DNA of 64,000 nucleotides from TMP-86 sp046347195 (GTDB lineage: Bacteria; Pseudomonadota; Gammaproteobacteria; Steroidobacterales; Steroidobacteraceae), in the NCBI GenBank assembly GCA_046347195.1, contig JAXMGQ010000002.1:124001-188000 (forward strand), written 5' to 3'. A program made the position numbers and the translations under genes. Of this stretch, positions 8,504 through 15,789 are shown one piece after another. The notes under the pieces are model-generated. The model saw only the letters and a list, made by a program, of their open reading frames with translations, was not told where the DNA came from and did no database searches. The first letter of the stretch is position 1. The number at the start of each line of letters is the position of its first letter.

Positions 8504-9073
8504 TTACCGCGCAGGCTGGATGCGGCTGGCGGCGTCGCGATGCCAGGATTGCCAGTCGCGCCCCGGATGCACGTGACCGCAGGTGGCGCACCGACGCTCC
8601 TCCTCGCTGCGCGCGTAGAAGGACTGGTACACGCGCGGCAGGTCATCGACGATGCTCGCGAGTTGCACCTCGACCCGGTGCACCAGCCGCCCGCAGTGGC
8701 TGCAGTACCACTCGAAGCCATCCACGAGCCCGGCCGGGCGCGCACGCTCGATGACCAGGCAACGGCTGCCGCTTTCGGGGCGTTGCGGCGAGTGCCGCAC
8801 GTGCGGCGGCAGCAGGAAGATGTCGCCCTCCTTCAGTTCGACCCGCTCGAAGTGGCCGTCCACGGCGACCAGGAGCGATGCGTTGCCCTTGAATTGGTGG
8901 AAGTACTCCTCCAGCGGATCGTCGTGGAAGTCGGTGCGCTCATTCGGACCCCCGACGACGGTGACGATGAAGTCCGAATCCTTCCAGATCTGCTGGTTGC
9001 CGACAGGAGGCTTCAGCAGGTGCTCGTTCCTGCGCAGCCAGTCCGGGAAGTTGAAAGGCAGTCCGTATTTCAT
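8504..9073 (-). CDS. nbaC: 3-hydroxyanthranilate 3,4-dioxygenase
   Basis: Opens the ring of 3-hydroxyanthranilate to 2-amino-3-carboxymuconate semialdehyde, which leads to quinolinate/NAD or to catabolism. The 189-residue cupin has the Fe(II) ligands in RTDFHDDPLEEYFHQFKG (His, Glu, His) and the conserved DIFLLPPHVRHSPQRP. The C-terminal half carries the bacterial rubredoxin-like CSHCG...CATCG iron site. No other kynurenine-pathway gene is visible nearby. It sits between a cysteine synthase and a GNAT gene, about 30 bp after the former, which is an unusual setting. Confidence 0.9.
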   Translation of the reverse strand: MKYGLPFNFPDWLRRNEHLLKPPVGNQQIWKDSDFIVTVVGGPNERTDFHDDPLEEYFHQFKGNASLLVAVDGHFERVELKEGDIFLLPPHVRHSPQRPESGSRCLVIERARPAGLVDGFEWYCSHCGRLVHRVEVQLASIVDDLPRVYQSFYARSEEERRCATCGHVHPGRDWQSWHRDAASRIQPAR

Positions 9074-9103
9074 GTTGCCGCCGAGGTCATGCCCATGCCG
9101 AGG

Positions 9104-10084
9104 TCATGCGATCGCCGATGCCAGGTTCTTCTCGCGAAGCCAGGCCGGGTTGTACAGGCGCGACTGGTACTTGGCGCCGCCATCGCACAGCACGGTGACG
9201 ATGGTATGCCCGGGTCCGATCTGCTTCGCCACGCGCAGCGCGCCGGCGACGTTGATCCCCGAGGTGCTGCCGAGCAGCAGCCCTTCCTCGCGCAGCATCC
9301 GGTACAGCACCTGCATCGTCTCCTCGTCGGGAATACGGACGGCATCATCCAGCGGAGTCCCCTCGAGATTGGCCGTGACGCGGCCGGTGCCGATGCCCTC
9401 GGTGATCGAGTTGCCCTCGCTCTTGAGCTCGCCATGCTTGAACCAGTGGTACAGCGCGCTTCCCGGAGGATCGACCAGCACGATGCGCACGCCCGCGCGC
9501 TGCTGCTTGAGGTATCGCGCAACGCCCGCCAGCGTGCCACCGGTGCCCGTGGCGGCGACGAAGGCATCCACCTTGCCCGCCGTGTCGCGCCAGATCTCCG
9601 GGCCCGTGCTCTGGAAGTGCGCATCCCGGTTCGCGGTGTTGTCGAACTGGTTCGCCCAGATCGCATTCGGCAGCTCCGCGGCCAGGCGCATCGCCACCTT
9701 CTGATACTGGTTGGGGTTGCTGTAGGGAACCGCGGGCACCTTGCGCAGCTCGGCGCCAAGTGACTCGATGATCTGGAATTTCTCCGGCGCCTGGTTGTCC
9801 GGCATGACGATGACGCACTGGTAGCCGCGCGCATTGCACAGATGGGCGATGCCGATACCGGTGTTCCCCGCGGTGCCCTCCACCACCGTTCCACCCGGCT
9901 TCAATGCCCCGCGCGCTTCCGCATCGAGGATGATCCACTTCGCGGCGCGGTCCTTGACCGATCCGCCCGGGTTCATGAACTCGGCCTTGCCGAGGATCTC
10001 GCATCCCGTCTCCTCGCTGAAGCGGCGCAGCCGGATGAGGGGAGTGTTGCCCACCGCCTCGGTGAAGCCATCCTTGATGTTCAT
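9104..10084 (-). CDS. Cysteine synthase (PLP-dependent O-acetylserine sulfhydrylase family)
   Basis: Makes cysteine from O-acetylserine and sulfide, or acts on a related beta-substituted amino acid. The 326-residue fold-type II PLP enzyme has PLP Lys at about 44 (NPGGSVKDRAA), EGTAGNTGIGIAH, the phosphate-binding GTGGTLAG and GSTSGIN. The C-terminal VLCDGGAKYQSRLYNPAWL matches the CysK branch found in alphaproteobacteria and pseudomonads. ATG 10084 has AGGAGA 4-5 nt upstream and overlaps the dctA stop (ATGA). Pairing with a dicarboxylate transporter and an aromatic dioxygenase leaves its exact physiological substrate open. Confidence 0.85.
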   Translation of the reverse strand: MNIKDGFTEAVGNTPLIRLRRFSEETGCEILGKAEFMNPGGSVKDRAAKWIILDAEARGALKPGGTVVEGTAGNTGIGIAHLCNARGYQCVIVMPDNQAPEKFQIIESLGAELRKVPAVPYSNPNQYQKVAMRLAAELPNAIWANQFDNTANRDAHFQSTGPEIWRDTAGKVDAFVAATGTGGTLAGVARYLKQQRAGVRIVLVDPPGSALYHWFKHGELKSEGNSITEGIGTGRVTANLEGTPLDDAVRIPDEETMQVLYRMLREEGLLLGSTSGINVAGALRVAKQIGPGHTIVTVLCDGGAKYQSRLYNPAWLREKNLASAIA

Positions 10085-11349
10085 GCGCTCTCCTGTCGTC
10101 GTTCGTTCGATCCCAACTCGCGGTGCAACTTCACTTCGTCCAGACCGCCGGTCCACTTTGCCACGACCAGCGTGGCCACGGCATTGCCCACGATGTTGGT
10201 GAGGGCCCGTGCCTCGGACATGAACCGGTCGATGCCCAGGATGAGGGACAGGCCCGCCACCGGCACGGTTCCCACGGCGGAGAGCGTCGCCGCCAGCACG
10301 ATGAAGCCGCTGCCGGTCACACCGGCCGCACCCTTGGAGGTCAGCAGCAGCACCGCGAGCAAGGTCAACTGGTGCGTGAGGTCCAGTGGCGTGTGCGTCG
10401 CCTGCGCGACGAACACGGCGGCCATGGTCAGGTAGATGGCCGTGCCGTCCAGGTTGAAGGAATAGCCGGCCGGAACCACGAGACCCACCACGGACTTGTC
10501 CGCACCGAGGGATTCCAGCCGCCGCATGATCAGCGGCAGCGCGGCTTCCGAGGATGAGGTTCCCAGCACCAACAGCAATTCCTCACGGATGAAGGCGATG
10601 AGCTGGATGATCCGGAAGCCGTGCAGGCGTGCGACGAGACCCAGCACGCCCAGCACGAACACCAGGCAAGTGAGGTAGAAGCTGCCCATGAGCTTGCCGA
10701 GGCTGGCCAGCGAGCCGAGCCCGTATTGCCCCACCGTGAAGGCCATGGCGCCGAACGCACCCAGCGGTGCGAGCCGCATCACCATGCCGGTGATGACGAA
10801 CAGGACCTGCGAGGCCGAATCGATGAGCCCGCGCACCGCACTCACGCGCGCGCCCAGCGCCTGCATGGCGAAGCCGAAGAACAGCGCGAACACCAGGATC
10901 TGCAGCACATCGCCGCGGGCGAAGGCGTCCATCGCCGAGGTCGGGATCAGGCTCATCAGGAAGTCGGCGACCGACTGCATGCGGCCGGGCTCGGCGTAGG
11001 CGGCTACCGCTTTCGCATCCAGGGATTCCAGTCCACGGTTCATGCCGGCGCCCGGCCGGAGCAGGTTCACCACGAGCAGTCCGATGATGAGCGCAATCGT
11101 GCTCATCGCCTCGAAGTACAGCAGCGCAAGGCCTCCCGTGCGGCCGATCTGCCGCATGCTCGCCACACCGGCGATGCCGCTGACCACGGTGCAGAAGATG
11201 ATCGGGCCGATGAGCATCTTCACCAGCCGGATGAAGAGGTCGCCGAGGGGCTTGAATGCCACGGCGGTGGCCGGGAAGAAATGACCCAGGAGGCCGGCGA
11301 GGACGATCGCGATCAGGACCTGGATGTAGAGCGAGCGCAGCAGTTTCAC
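10081..11349 (-). CDS. dctA: C4-dicarboxylate/H+ symporter (DctA, DAACS family)
   Basis: An inner-membrane Na+/H+-coupled carrier for succinate, fumarate or malate (or a related amino acid). The 422-residue protein begins VKLLRSLYIQVLIAIVLAG. It shows the family's helical hairpin GTSSSEAALPLIMRRLESLG, SLNLDGTAIY-type motif (YSFNLDGTAIYLTMAAVFVAQA) and SKGAAGVTGSGFIVLAATL. GTG 11349 gives the normal length (E. coli 428); longer upstream versions have no support. First gene of the operon with cysteine synthase, nbaC and GNAT. A terminator-like hairpin lies about 40 nt upstream in the same orientation. Confidence 0.88.
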   Translation of the reverse strand: MKLLRSLYIQVLIAIVLAGLLGHFFPATAVAFKPLGDLFIRLVKMLIGPIIFCTVVSGIAGVASMRQIGRTGGLALLYFEAMSTIALIIGLLVVNLLRPGAGMNRGLESLDAKAVAAYAEPGRMQSVADFLMSLIPTSAMDAFARGDVLQILVFALFFGFAMQALGARVSAVRGLIDSASQVLFVITGMVMRLAPLGAFGAMAFTVGQYGLGSLASLGKLMGSFYLTCLVFVLGVLGLVARLHGFRIIQLIAFIREELLLVLGTSSSEAALPLIMRRLESLGADKSVVGLVVPAGYSFNLDGTAIYLTMAAVFVAQATHTPLDLTHQLTLLAVLLLTSKGAAGVTGSGFIVLAATLSAVGTVPVAGLSLILGIDRFMSEARALTNIVGNAVATLVVAKWTGGLDEVKLHRELGSNERRQESA

Positions 11350-11385
11350 GCCGGCGCAAGAGTATCCCGCTGGTGGAGGAAGGGC

Positions 11386-11417
11386 CAAATAAAAACCCCG
11401 GGTCAGTGCCCGGGGTT
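11386..11417 (-). terminator. Rho-independent terminator upstream of dctA (possible attenuator or end of a small RNA)
   Basis: On the reverse strand AACCCCGGG pairs perfectly with CCCGGGGTT around a 6-nt loop and is followed by TTTTTATTT. No protein gene ends just before it: the nearest reverse-strand stop is about 270 bp upstream. It therefore either ends a non-coding transcript or attenuates dctA. Confidence 0.75.
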
Positions 11418-11640
11418 GAGTGGAACAGGTGTCGGGTCGCATTGCCCGGCACGTCCGTTGATGGAAGATGCGCCGCTAAAAACCTAGGAACGCTCGACCT
11501 ATTTCATTACCAAGCTTTCGTTTCGCCTTCCCCACATGTGTCGGAGACGCAACGGATTAGTCGAGATCAGGTTACCCAGAAAGCGCAAGCATATCTAGCA
11601 TTTGGGTTCACAACATAGAAAAATCAACAGACTATGTAAA
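11386..11640 (-). ncRNA. possible small RNA or structured dctA leader
   Basis: This 334-bp gap (11350-11683) contains no convincing gene. Reading the reverse strand from an AT-rich promoter-like stretch (TTGTGA, later TATGCT) toward the terminator, there is a second stem (GTGCCGGG paired with CCCGACAC, one mismatch) just before the terminal hairpin. This is the layout of an Hfq-type small RNA or a structured leader. I could not match it to a named RNA. The 5' end is a guess. Confidence 0.3.
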
Positions 11641-11683
11641 ATCCTGTCGCTGTTTTGTGACATGTCTGCAACAACTTTGGACC

Positions 11684-12064
11684 TTATGTCCAGACCGATG
11701 CCTCGGTGGCGAAGCCCCTGGAGGCCGCCTGCACCACGCAGAACCGGTGACCGGTGGGCGCCTGCATCACCACCCAGGTATGCACCTTGCCCACCCGGGT
11801 GGCGCCGAGCATCTCCAGGCGCACCACTTCCGCCTCGATGTCGTCGGTCTCGATGTCCAGGTGGACCCGGCTGGGATGATCGACGACCTGTACTTCCATG
11901 TGCAGGTCGATGTGCGGATCCACGAGCCGCTGGTAGCGATCCGCCTCGTCACTGGGCAACTGCTGCAGCCGCATGCCCAGCGCCGCACTCCAGAAATCGC
12001 CGCAGGCCTGCAGGTCCTTCGACTGGCAATCGATGATGAATCCGGCGAGTCTGCTCTTGTGCAC
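11684..12064 (-). CDS. VOC family protein (glyoxalase-like)
   Basis: A 126-residue vicinal-oxygen-chelate protein starting HKSRLAGFIIDCQSKDLQACGDFWSAALGM and ending GHRFCVVQAASRGF. The two beta-alpha-beta modules and VHLDIETDDIEAEVVRLEMLGA are typical of the bacterial 'glyoxalase-like domain' group with unknown substrate. GTG 12064 is chosen because AAGGAG lies 7 nt upstream; the ATG further upstream would run into the divergent gloA promoter. It is divergent from gloA. Confidence 0.78.
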   Translation of the reverse strand: MHKSRLAGFIIDCQSKDLQACGDFWSAALGMRLQQLPSDEADRYQRLVDPHIDLHMEVQVVDHPSRVHLDIETDDIEAEVVRLEMLGATRVGKVHTWVVMQAPTGHRFCVVQAASRGFATEASVWT

Positions 12065-12092
12065 GATGCGCTCCTTTCGGCATGCTTGCCGC

Positions 12093-12512
12093 ATGAAATA
12101 CCTGCACACGATGGTGCGCGTCACCGACCTGGAGAAATCCCTGCGATTCTATCGCGACGCCCTCGGCCTTGCGGAAGTCAAGCGGCGCGAGTTCGAGAAG
12201 GGCCGCTTCACGCTGGTGTTCCTCGCCGCGCCCGGCGATACGGCCGCGCAGGTCGAACTCACCTACAACTGGGACCCGGAACAGTACACGGGAGGACGCA
12301 ACTTCGGGCACCTGGCCTACCAGGTGGATGACATCTACGCCACCTGCCAGCGCCTCGCGGATGCCGGCATCACCATCAATCGCCCGCCCCGCGACGGACA
12401 CATGGCCTTCGTGCGTTCACCCGACGGGATCTCCATCGAGCTGCTGCAGAAGGATCGGGCGCTGGCGCCGAAGGAGCCTTGGGCTTCCATGCCTAACGTG
12501 GGTCAGTGGTGA
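12093..12512 (+). CDS. gloA: Lactoylglutathione lyase (glyoxalase I)
   Basis: Converts the methylglyoxal-glutathione hemithioacetal to S-lactoylglutathione. The 139-residue protein aligns by eye with E. coli GloA: MKYLHTMVRVTDLEKSLRFYRDALG (metal His 5), VELTYNWDPEQYTGG (metal Glu), FGHLAYQVDDIYATC (metal His) and SPDGISIELLQK (metal Glu). CATGCT lies 6 nt before the ATG and there is no Shine-Dalgarno, so the start may be leaderless. The glutathione needed is made by gshA elsewhere in this window. Confidence 0.93.
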   Translation: MKYLHTMVRVTDLEKSLRFYRDALGLAEVKRREFEKGRFTLVFLAAPGDTAAQVELTYNWDPEQYTGGRNFGHLAYQVDDIYATCQRLADAGITINRPPRDGHMAFVRSPDGISIELLQKDRALAPKEPWASMPNVGQW

Positions 12513-12554
12513 CCCCGAGAGCCGCCGCGGGCGAGTTACTCAACCAATTACTCA

Positions 12555-12743
12555 TCATCGGTCTCGGCGACCAGCCGCAGCACCCCCGGCGCCTCGAGAT
12601 GCGACAACAGCGGCGTCGGTCATCCTGTCCAACGCTTCGAGACGCTGCCGCAAACTCAGTGCGCACCACCTCCGCAGCTGCTCGCGGCGGCTACCTTCAA
12701 AGGTGGTCTTGGACCAGTCGATGTGCCGTTCATCGTCATTCAT
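12555..12743 (-). CDS. Small protein paired with a nucleotidyltransferase (possible toxin-antitoxin partner)
   Basis: 62 residues, MNDDERHIDWSKTTFEGSRREQLRRWCALSLRQRLEALDRMTD. Its start overlaps the end of the nucleotidyltransferase gene (ATGAATGA), so the two are translationally coupled. Small charged proteins with a 'W-S-x-T-T-x-E-G-S-R-R' start often accompany such transferases. The last 19 residues are Ala/Gly/Arg-rich. A different frame in the same place reads LEAPGVLRLVAETDDE before a stop, so a frameshift near 12600 is possible. Function unknown. Confidence 0.55.
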   Translation of the reverse strand: MNDDERHIDWSKTTFEGSRREQLRRWCALSLRQRLEALDRMTDAAVVASRGAGGAAAGRRDR

Positions 12744-13248
12744 CCCGATTGCCCTCCTCGAGAATCCAGCGCAGATGCTGGATATCGTCCAAGTCGCGAG
12801 GTCGGTTGGCCTGCTGCTTCATGCGAATCAGCGCCGGAATGGCAACGAAACGAACCGTCAACCCGGGCAGCAATTCACCGGTGCTCGCCGCCTGGTATTC
12901 CGTGTCGAATTCAAATGGTTCGTAGACGAACACGTCGACGGAAGTTTCCGGGTGTCCGTCGCTGAAGAAGTTCAGAACCTGCATTCCCTTTTCGGCGATC
13001 CATTGTTGGCGTTTCTCGGAATTGGCAAATTGCTGAGCGGTGATCGGAACATTGGGTCGATAGCCGGCCGCGGAAAGCGCCGCGAATGCGGCCAGGACAT
13101 TCCCCGCATCCAGTGCGATTACGAGGTCGATATCCGCGGTGAAACGCAAGTACCCGTGTGCGTTGACCGCAAGACCGCCAGCAACGAGGTAGCGGACGTT
13201 GGCGCGCGAAAGCTCAGTAGCAACCGCCTCAAATGCACGCAGCTTCAT
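12736..13248 (-). CDS. Nucleotidyltransferase (DUF6036/AbiEii-MNT-like)
   Basis: A 170-residue protein with a minimal nucleotidyltransferase core: YLVAGGLAVNAHGYLRFTADIDLVIA gives the G-G...D-x-D signature, with a third acidic residue probably in SVDVFVYEPFEFD. Such genes are often the transferase half of toxin-antitoxin or abortive-infection pairs, and the overlapping small downstream gene supports that. The region is somewhat less GC-rich than its flanks. ATG 13248 has GGAG about 6 nt upstream. The toxic activity and its target are inferred, not shown. Confidence 0.7.
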   Translation of the reverse strand: MKLRAFEAVATELSRANVRYLVAGGLAVNAHGYLRFTADIDLVIALDAGNVLAAFAALSAAGYRPNVPITAQQFANSEKRQQWIAEKGMQVLNFFSDGHPETSVDVFVYEPFEFDTEYQAASTGELLPGLTVRFVAIPALIRMKQQANRPRDLDDIQHLRWILEEGNRDE

Positions 13249-13290
13249 CCCAAACTCCGCGGGCCAGACAAATCCGTTAGCCAGCAGGCC

Positions 13291-15126
13291 CTAGAACATC
13301 TCGGACGCCCCCGGCGCCTTGACCTCGACCTTGTTGCGCGAGGCGATGAACTCGCCGGTGATCATGCCATCGTAAGCCTGCCCCGGCCCGACCATGGGGT
13401 AGACGCCCGCATCCGGATCGATGATGACTTCGAGAAAGGCGGGACCTGCGAAGCGGATGAATTCCTCCACGATGCGCGGCACGTCGGCCTTGCTGTCCAG
13501 GCGCTGGGCCCACTGGAAGCCGTCGGCCTGGGCGGCCTTGACGAAGTCCTTCTTGTGCAGGCTCTTGTCGCTGGCGCTGAAGCGGCTCTTGTGGAACAGC
13601 TTCTGCCATTGCCTGACCATGCCGTCGCCGAAGTTGTTCAGCACCATCACCTTCACCGGCAGGTCGTAAGTGGTGACGGTCTCGAGCTCGCCGAGGTTCA
13701 TGCGAATGCTCCCATCGCCGTCGACGTCGATGACCATGCGGTTCTTCTGCGCGAACTGCGCGCCGATGGCGGCGGGCAGGCCGAAGCCCATGGTGCCCAT
13801 GCTGCCGGAGGTGAGCCACTGGCGCGGGTTGCGGAAATCGAAGTACTGCGCCGCCCACATCTGGTGCTGGCCAACGCCCGTGCAGATCACCGCCTCGCCG
13901 CGCGTCAGGCGGTTGATCTCCTCGATGACGTAATAGGGCTGGATCAGCGGGCTGTTGCGATCGTAGTTCATGGCATGCGCGGCCCGCAGCGCCTCGCAAT
14001 GACGGTGCCAGGGCGAGAAGTCCCGCTTGAATCCGACGCGCTTGCCGTAGTCCACGAGAGACAGCAGCGCATCGGGCATGAGGCCGACGTGGCGGAAGTC
14101 CACGCGCTTGACCTTGTCGATCTCGGAAGCGTCGATGTCGAAGTGCGCGATGTACTTCGCGTTCGGTGCGAAGCGCGCCGGCACGCCGGCGACACGGTCA
14201 TCGAATCGGGCGCCCAGCGCCAGCAGCAGGTCGCAGTCCTCCACCGCGTAGTTGGCGAAGGCCGCGCCGTGCATGCCCAGCATGCGCAGGCTCAACGGGT
14301 GCGTGGTGTCGATGGCCCCGATGCCCATCAGCGTGGTCACCACGGGCACGTGGAATTCCTGCACGAACTCGCGCAGCGCGAACGCGGCGCTGCCGTTGAT
14401 GACGCCTCCGCCGGCGTAGATCAGCGGCTTGTTGCTCTCGCGCAGGTGGCTGAGGAACTCCGCGCAGGCCGAATCCGACAGCTTGTTGGCCGCGACGCGG
14501 TTCATGCGCTGCCGGTAACCGGCCACGGGCAGGCGACCCGAGCCATGGAACACGCCCTTCCAGTTCTGCACGTCCTTGGGCACGTCGAGCACGACGGGCC
14601 CGGGACGGCCGGTGCGGGCGATCTCGAAGGCCGTGCGCACCGTCGCTTCGAGCTTGGCGGGATCGGTGACCAGGAAGACATGCTTGGCCACCGCGCCCAT
14701 GATGCTCGGCACCGGCGCTTCCTGGAAGGCATCGGTGCCGATGGCGCCGGTGGGCACCTGGCCGCAGATGACCACGATGGGGATGGAATCGGCCATGCAG
14801 TCGCGCACCGGCGTGACCATGTTGGTCGCGCCGGGTCCGGAGGTGACCAGCGCAACGCCCACCTTGCCGCTGGTGCGCGCGAAACCGGCGGCCATGAAGC
14901 CCGCGCCCTGCTCGTTCGCGGGGACGATGAGCGGCATGGCGCTGTCATGCTTCTGGTTGAACAGGAACACGGCATCGTAGATGGGCAGGATGGCCCCGCC
15001 GCTGTAGCCGAAGACGGTCTCCACGCCCTCATCGGCCAGCACCTGGACCAGCATCTCGGCGCCGGTCATCGTCGCGCCGGCGAGCGGGTGGGCACGCTGG
15101 CTCATCATGTCGTGTCGCTCTTTCAT
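13291..15126 (-). CDS. ilvB: Acetolactate synthase, large (catalytic) subunit
   Basis: ThDP- and FAD-dependent enzyme that condenses pyruvate to acetolactate (valine/leucine) or acetohydroxybutyrate (isoleucine). 611 residues from ATG 15126: MTGAEMLVQVLADEGVETVFGYSGGAILPIYDA with the catalytic Glu in VPANEQGAGFMAAG, central FAD-binding domain, and C-terminal ThDP motif GDGSIRMNLGELETVTTYDLPVKVMVLNN. An alternative start at 15108 (MMSQRAHPL) is possible. Unusually, the regulatory subunit ilvH is divergent across an 83-bp gap rather than downstream. Confidence 0.92.
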   Translation of the reverse strand: MKERHDMMSQRAHPLAGATMTGAEMLVQVLADEGVETVFGYSGGAILPIYDAVFLFNQKHDSAMPLIVPANEQGAGFMAAGFARTSGKVGVALVTSGPGATNMVTPVRDCMADSIPIVVICGQVPTGAIGTDAFQEAPVPSIMGAVAKHVFLVTDPAKLEATVRTAFEIARTGRPGPVVLDVPKDVQNWKGVFHGSGRLPVAGYRQRMNRVAANKLSDSACAEFLSHLRESNKPLIYAGGGVINGSAAFALREFVQEFHVPVVTTLMGIGAIDTTHPLSLRMLGMHGAAFANYAVEDCDLLLALGARFDDRVAGVPARFAPNAKYIAHFDIDASEIDKVKRVDFRHVGLMPDALLSLVDYGKRVGFKRDFSPWHRHCEALRAAHAMNYDRNSPLIQPYYVIEEINRLTRGEAVICTGVGQHQMWAAQYFDFRNPRQWLTSGSMGTMGFGLPAAIGAQFAQKNRMVIDVDGDGSIRMNLGELETVTTYDLPVKVMVLNNFGDGMVRQWQKLFHKSRFSASDKSLHKKDFVKAAQADGFQWAQRLDSKADVPRIVEEFIRFAGPAFLEVIIDPDAGVYPMVGPGQAYDGMITGEFIASRNKVEVKAPGASEMF

Positions 15127-15196
15127 CTGAAGGTCCTGAATTGGTCGACCTGAAAGCGTAACAGGTCCAGCTCTGGCGCCCAAGTGCCGCGGCCCG

Positions 15197-15202
15197 TATG
15201 CT
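15197..15202 (+). promoter_or_regulatory. candidate -10 element of ilvH (leaderless start)
   Basis: TATGCT lies 7 nt before the ATG at 15210 and no Shine-Dalgarno is present. It falls in the divergent ilvB/ilvH gap. Confidence 0.35.
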
Positions 15203-15209
15203 TGGGCGG

Positions 15210-15710
15210 ATGCGTCATATCATCGCCATCCGCCTGCAGAACGAGGCCGGCGCGCTCACGCGCGTCGCGGGCCTGTTCTCCTCCCGCGGCTACAACATCG
15301 AGTCCCTCTCGGTCGCACCCACTGACGACCCGAGCGTCTCGCGCATCACCCTGGTCACCACGGGCGCCGACCCCGTGATCGCGCAGATCAACTCGCAGCT
15401 CCTGAAGCTCGTGGACGTGGTGTCGGTCGAGGACATGACCGGCGGCCAGCACCTGGCGCGCGAGCTGCTGCTCGTCAAGCTCCACACCACGCACGCTCAG
15501 GTCGAGGTGCTCACCGATCTCGCGCACCGCGCCGGCGGCAAGGTGCTCTCGCCCAACCCGGGCAGCTTCATCATCGAACTCGCCAGCACCGAGGCGCAGA
15601 TCAGCCAGTTCATCGCCGAGGTCGGCGCCTTTGGCGAGGTGCTGGAGGTGGTGCGCAGCGGCGCGCTGGGCATCTCGCACGCCAACCCTCGCATCCACGC
15701 GGTGCGCTGA
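15210..15710 (+). CDS. ilvH: Acetolactate synthase, small (regulatory) subunit
   Basis: 166-residue regulatory subunit that confers valine feedback inhibition and stabilises the large subunit. The N-terminal ACT domain reads MRHIIAIRLQNEAGALTRVAGLFSSRGYNIESLSVAPTDD with the VTTGADPVIAQINSQLLKLVDVVSVEDM continuation. The C-terminal ACT-like domain follows (ARELLLVKLHTTHAQVEVL). ATG 15210 is chosen over ATG 15198 because homologues begin MRHII. It is divergently transcribed from its catalytic partner. Confidence 0.93.
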   Translation: MRHIIAIRLQNEAGALTRVAGLFSSRGYNIESLSVAPTDDPSVSRITLVTTGADPVIAQINSQLLKLVDVVSVEDMTGGQHLARELLLVKLHTTHAQVEVLTDLAHRAGGKVLSPNPGSFIIELASTEAQISQFIAEVGAFGEVLEVVRSGALGISHANPRIHAVR

Positions 15711-15789
15711 ACCAGCTTCAGCGAGGTTCAAGGAGCGGCCAGTCTTGCTGGAAGGCACAATACCGGTCGCCGGATCCAGGGAGGACATC

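Noticed and set aside
12169..15153. Long forward open frame antisense to ilvB and the nucleotidyltransferase
   Set aside because: Low-complexity His/Ala/Arg-rich reading of the opposite strand of ilvB.
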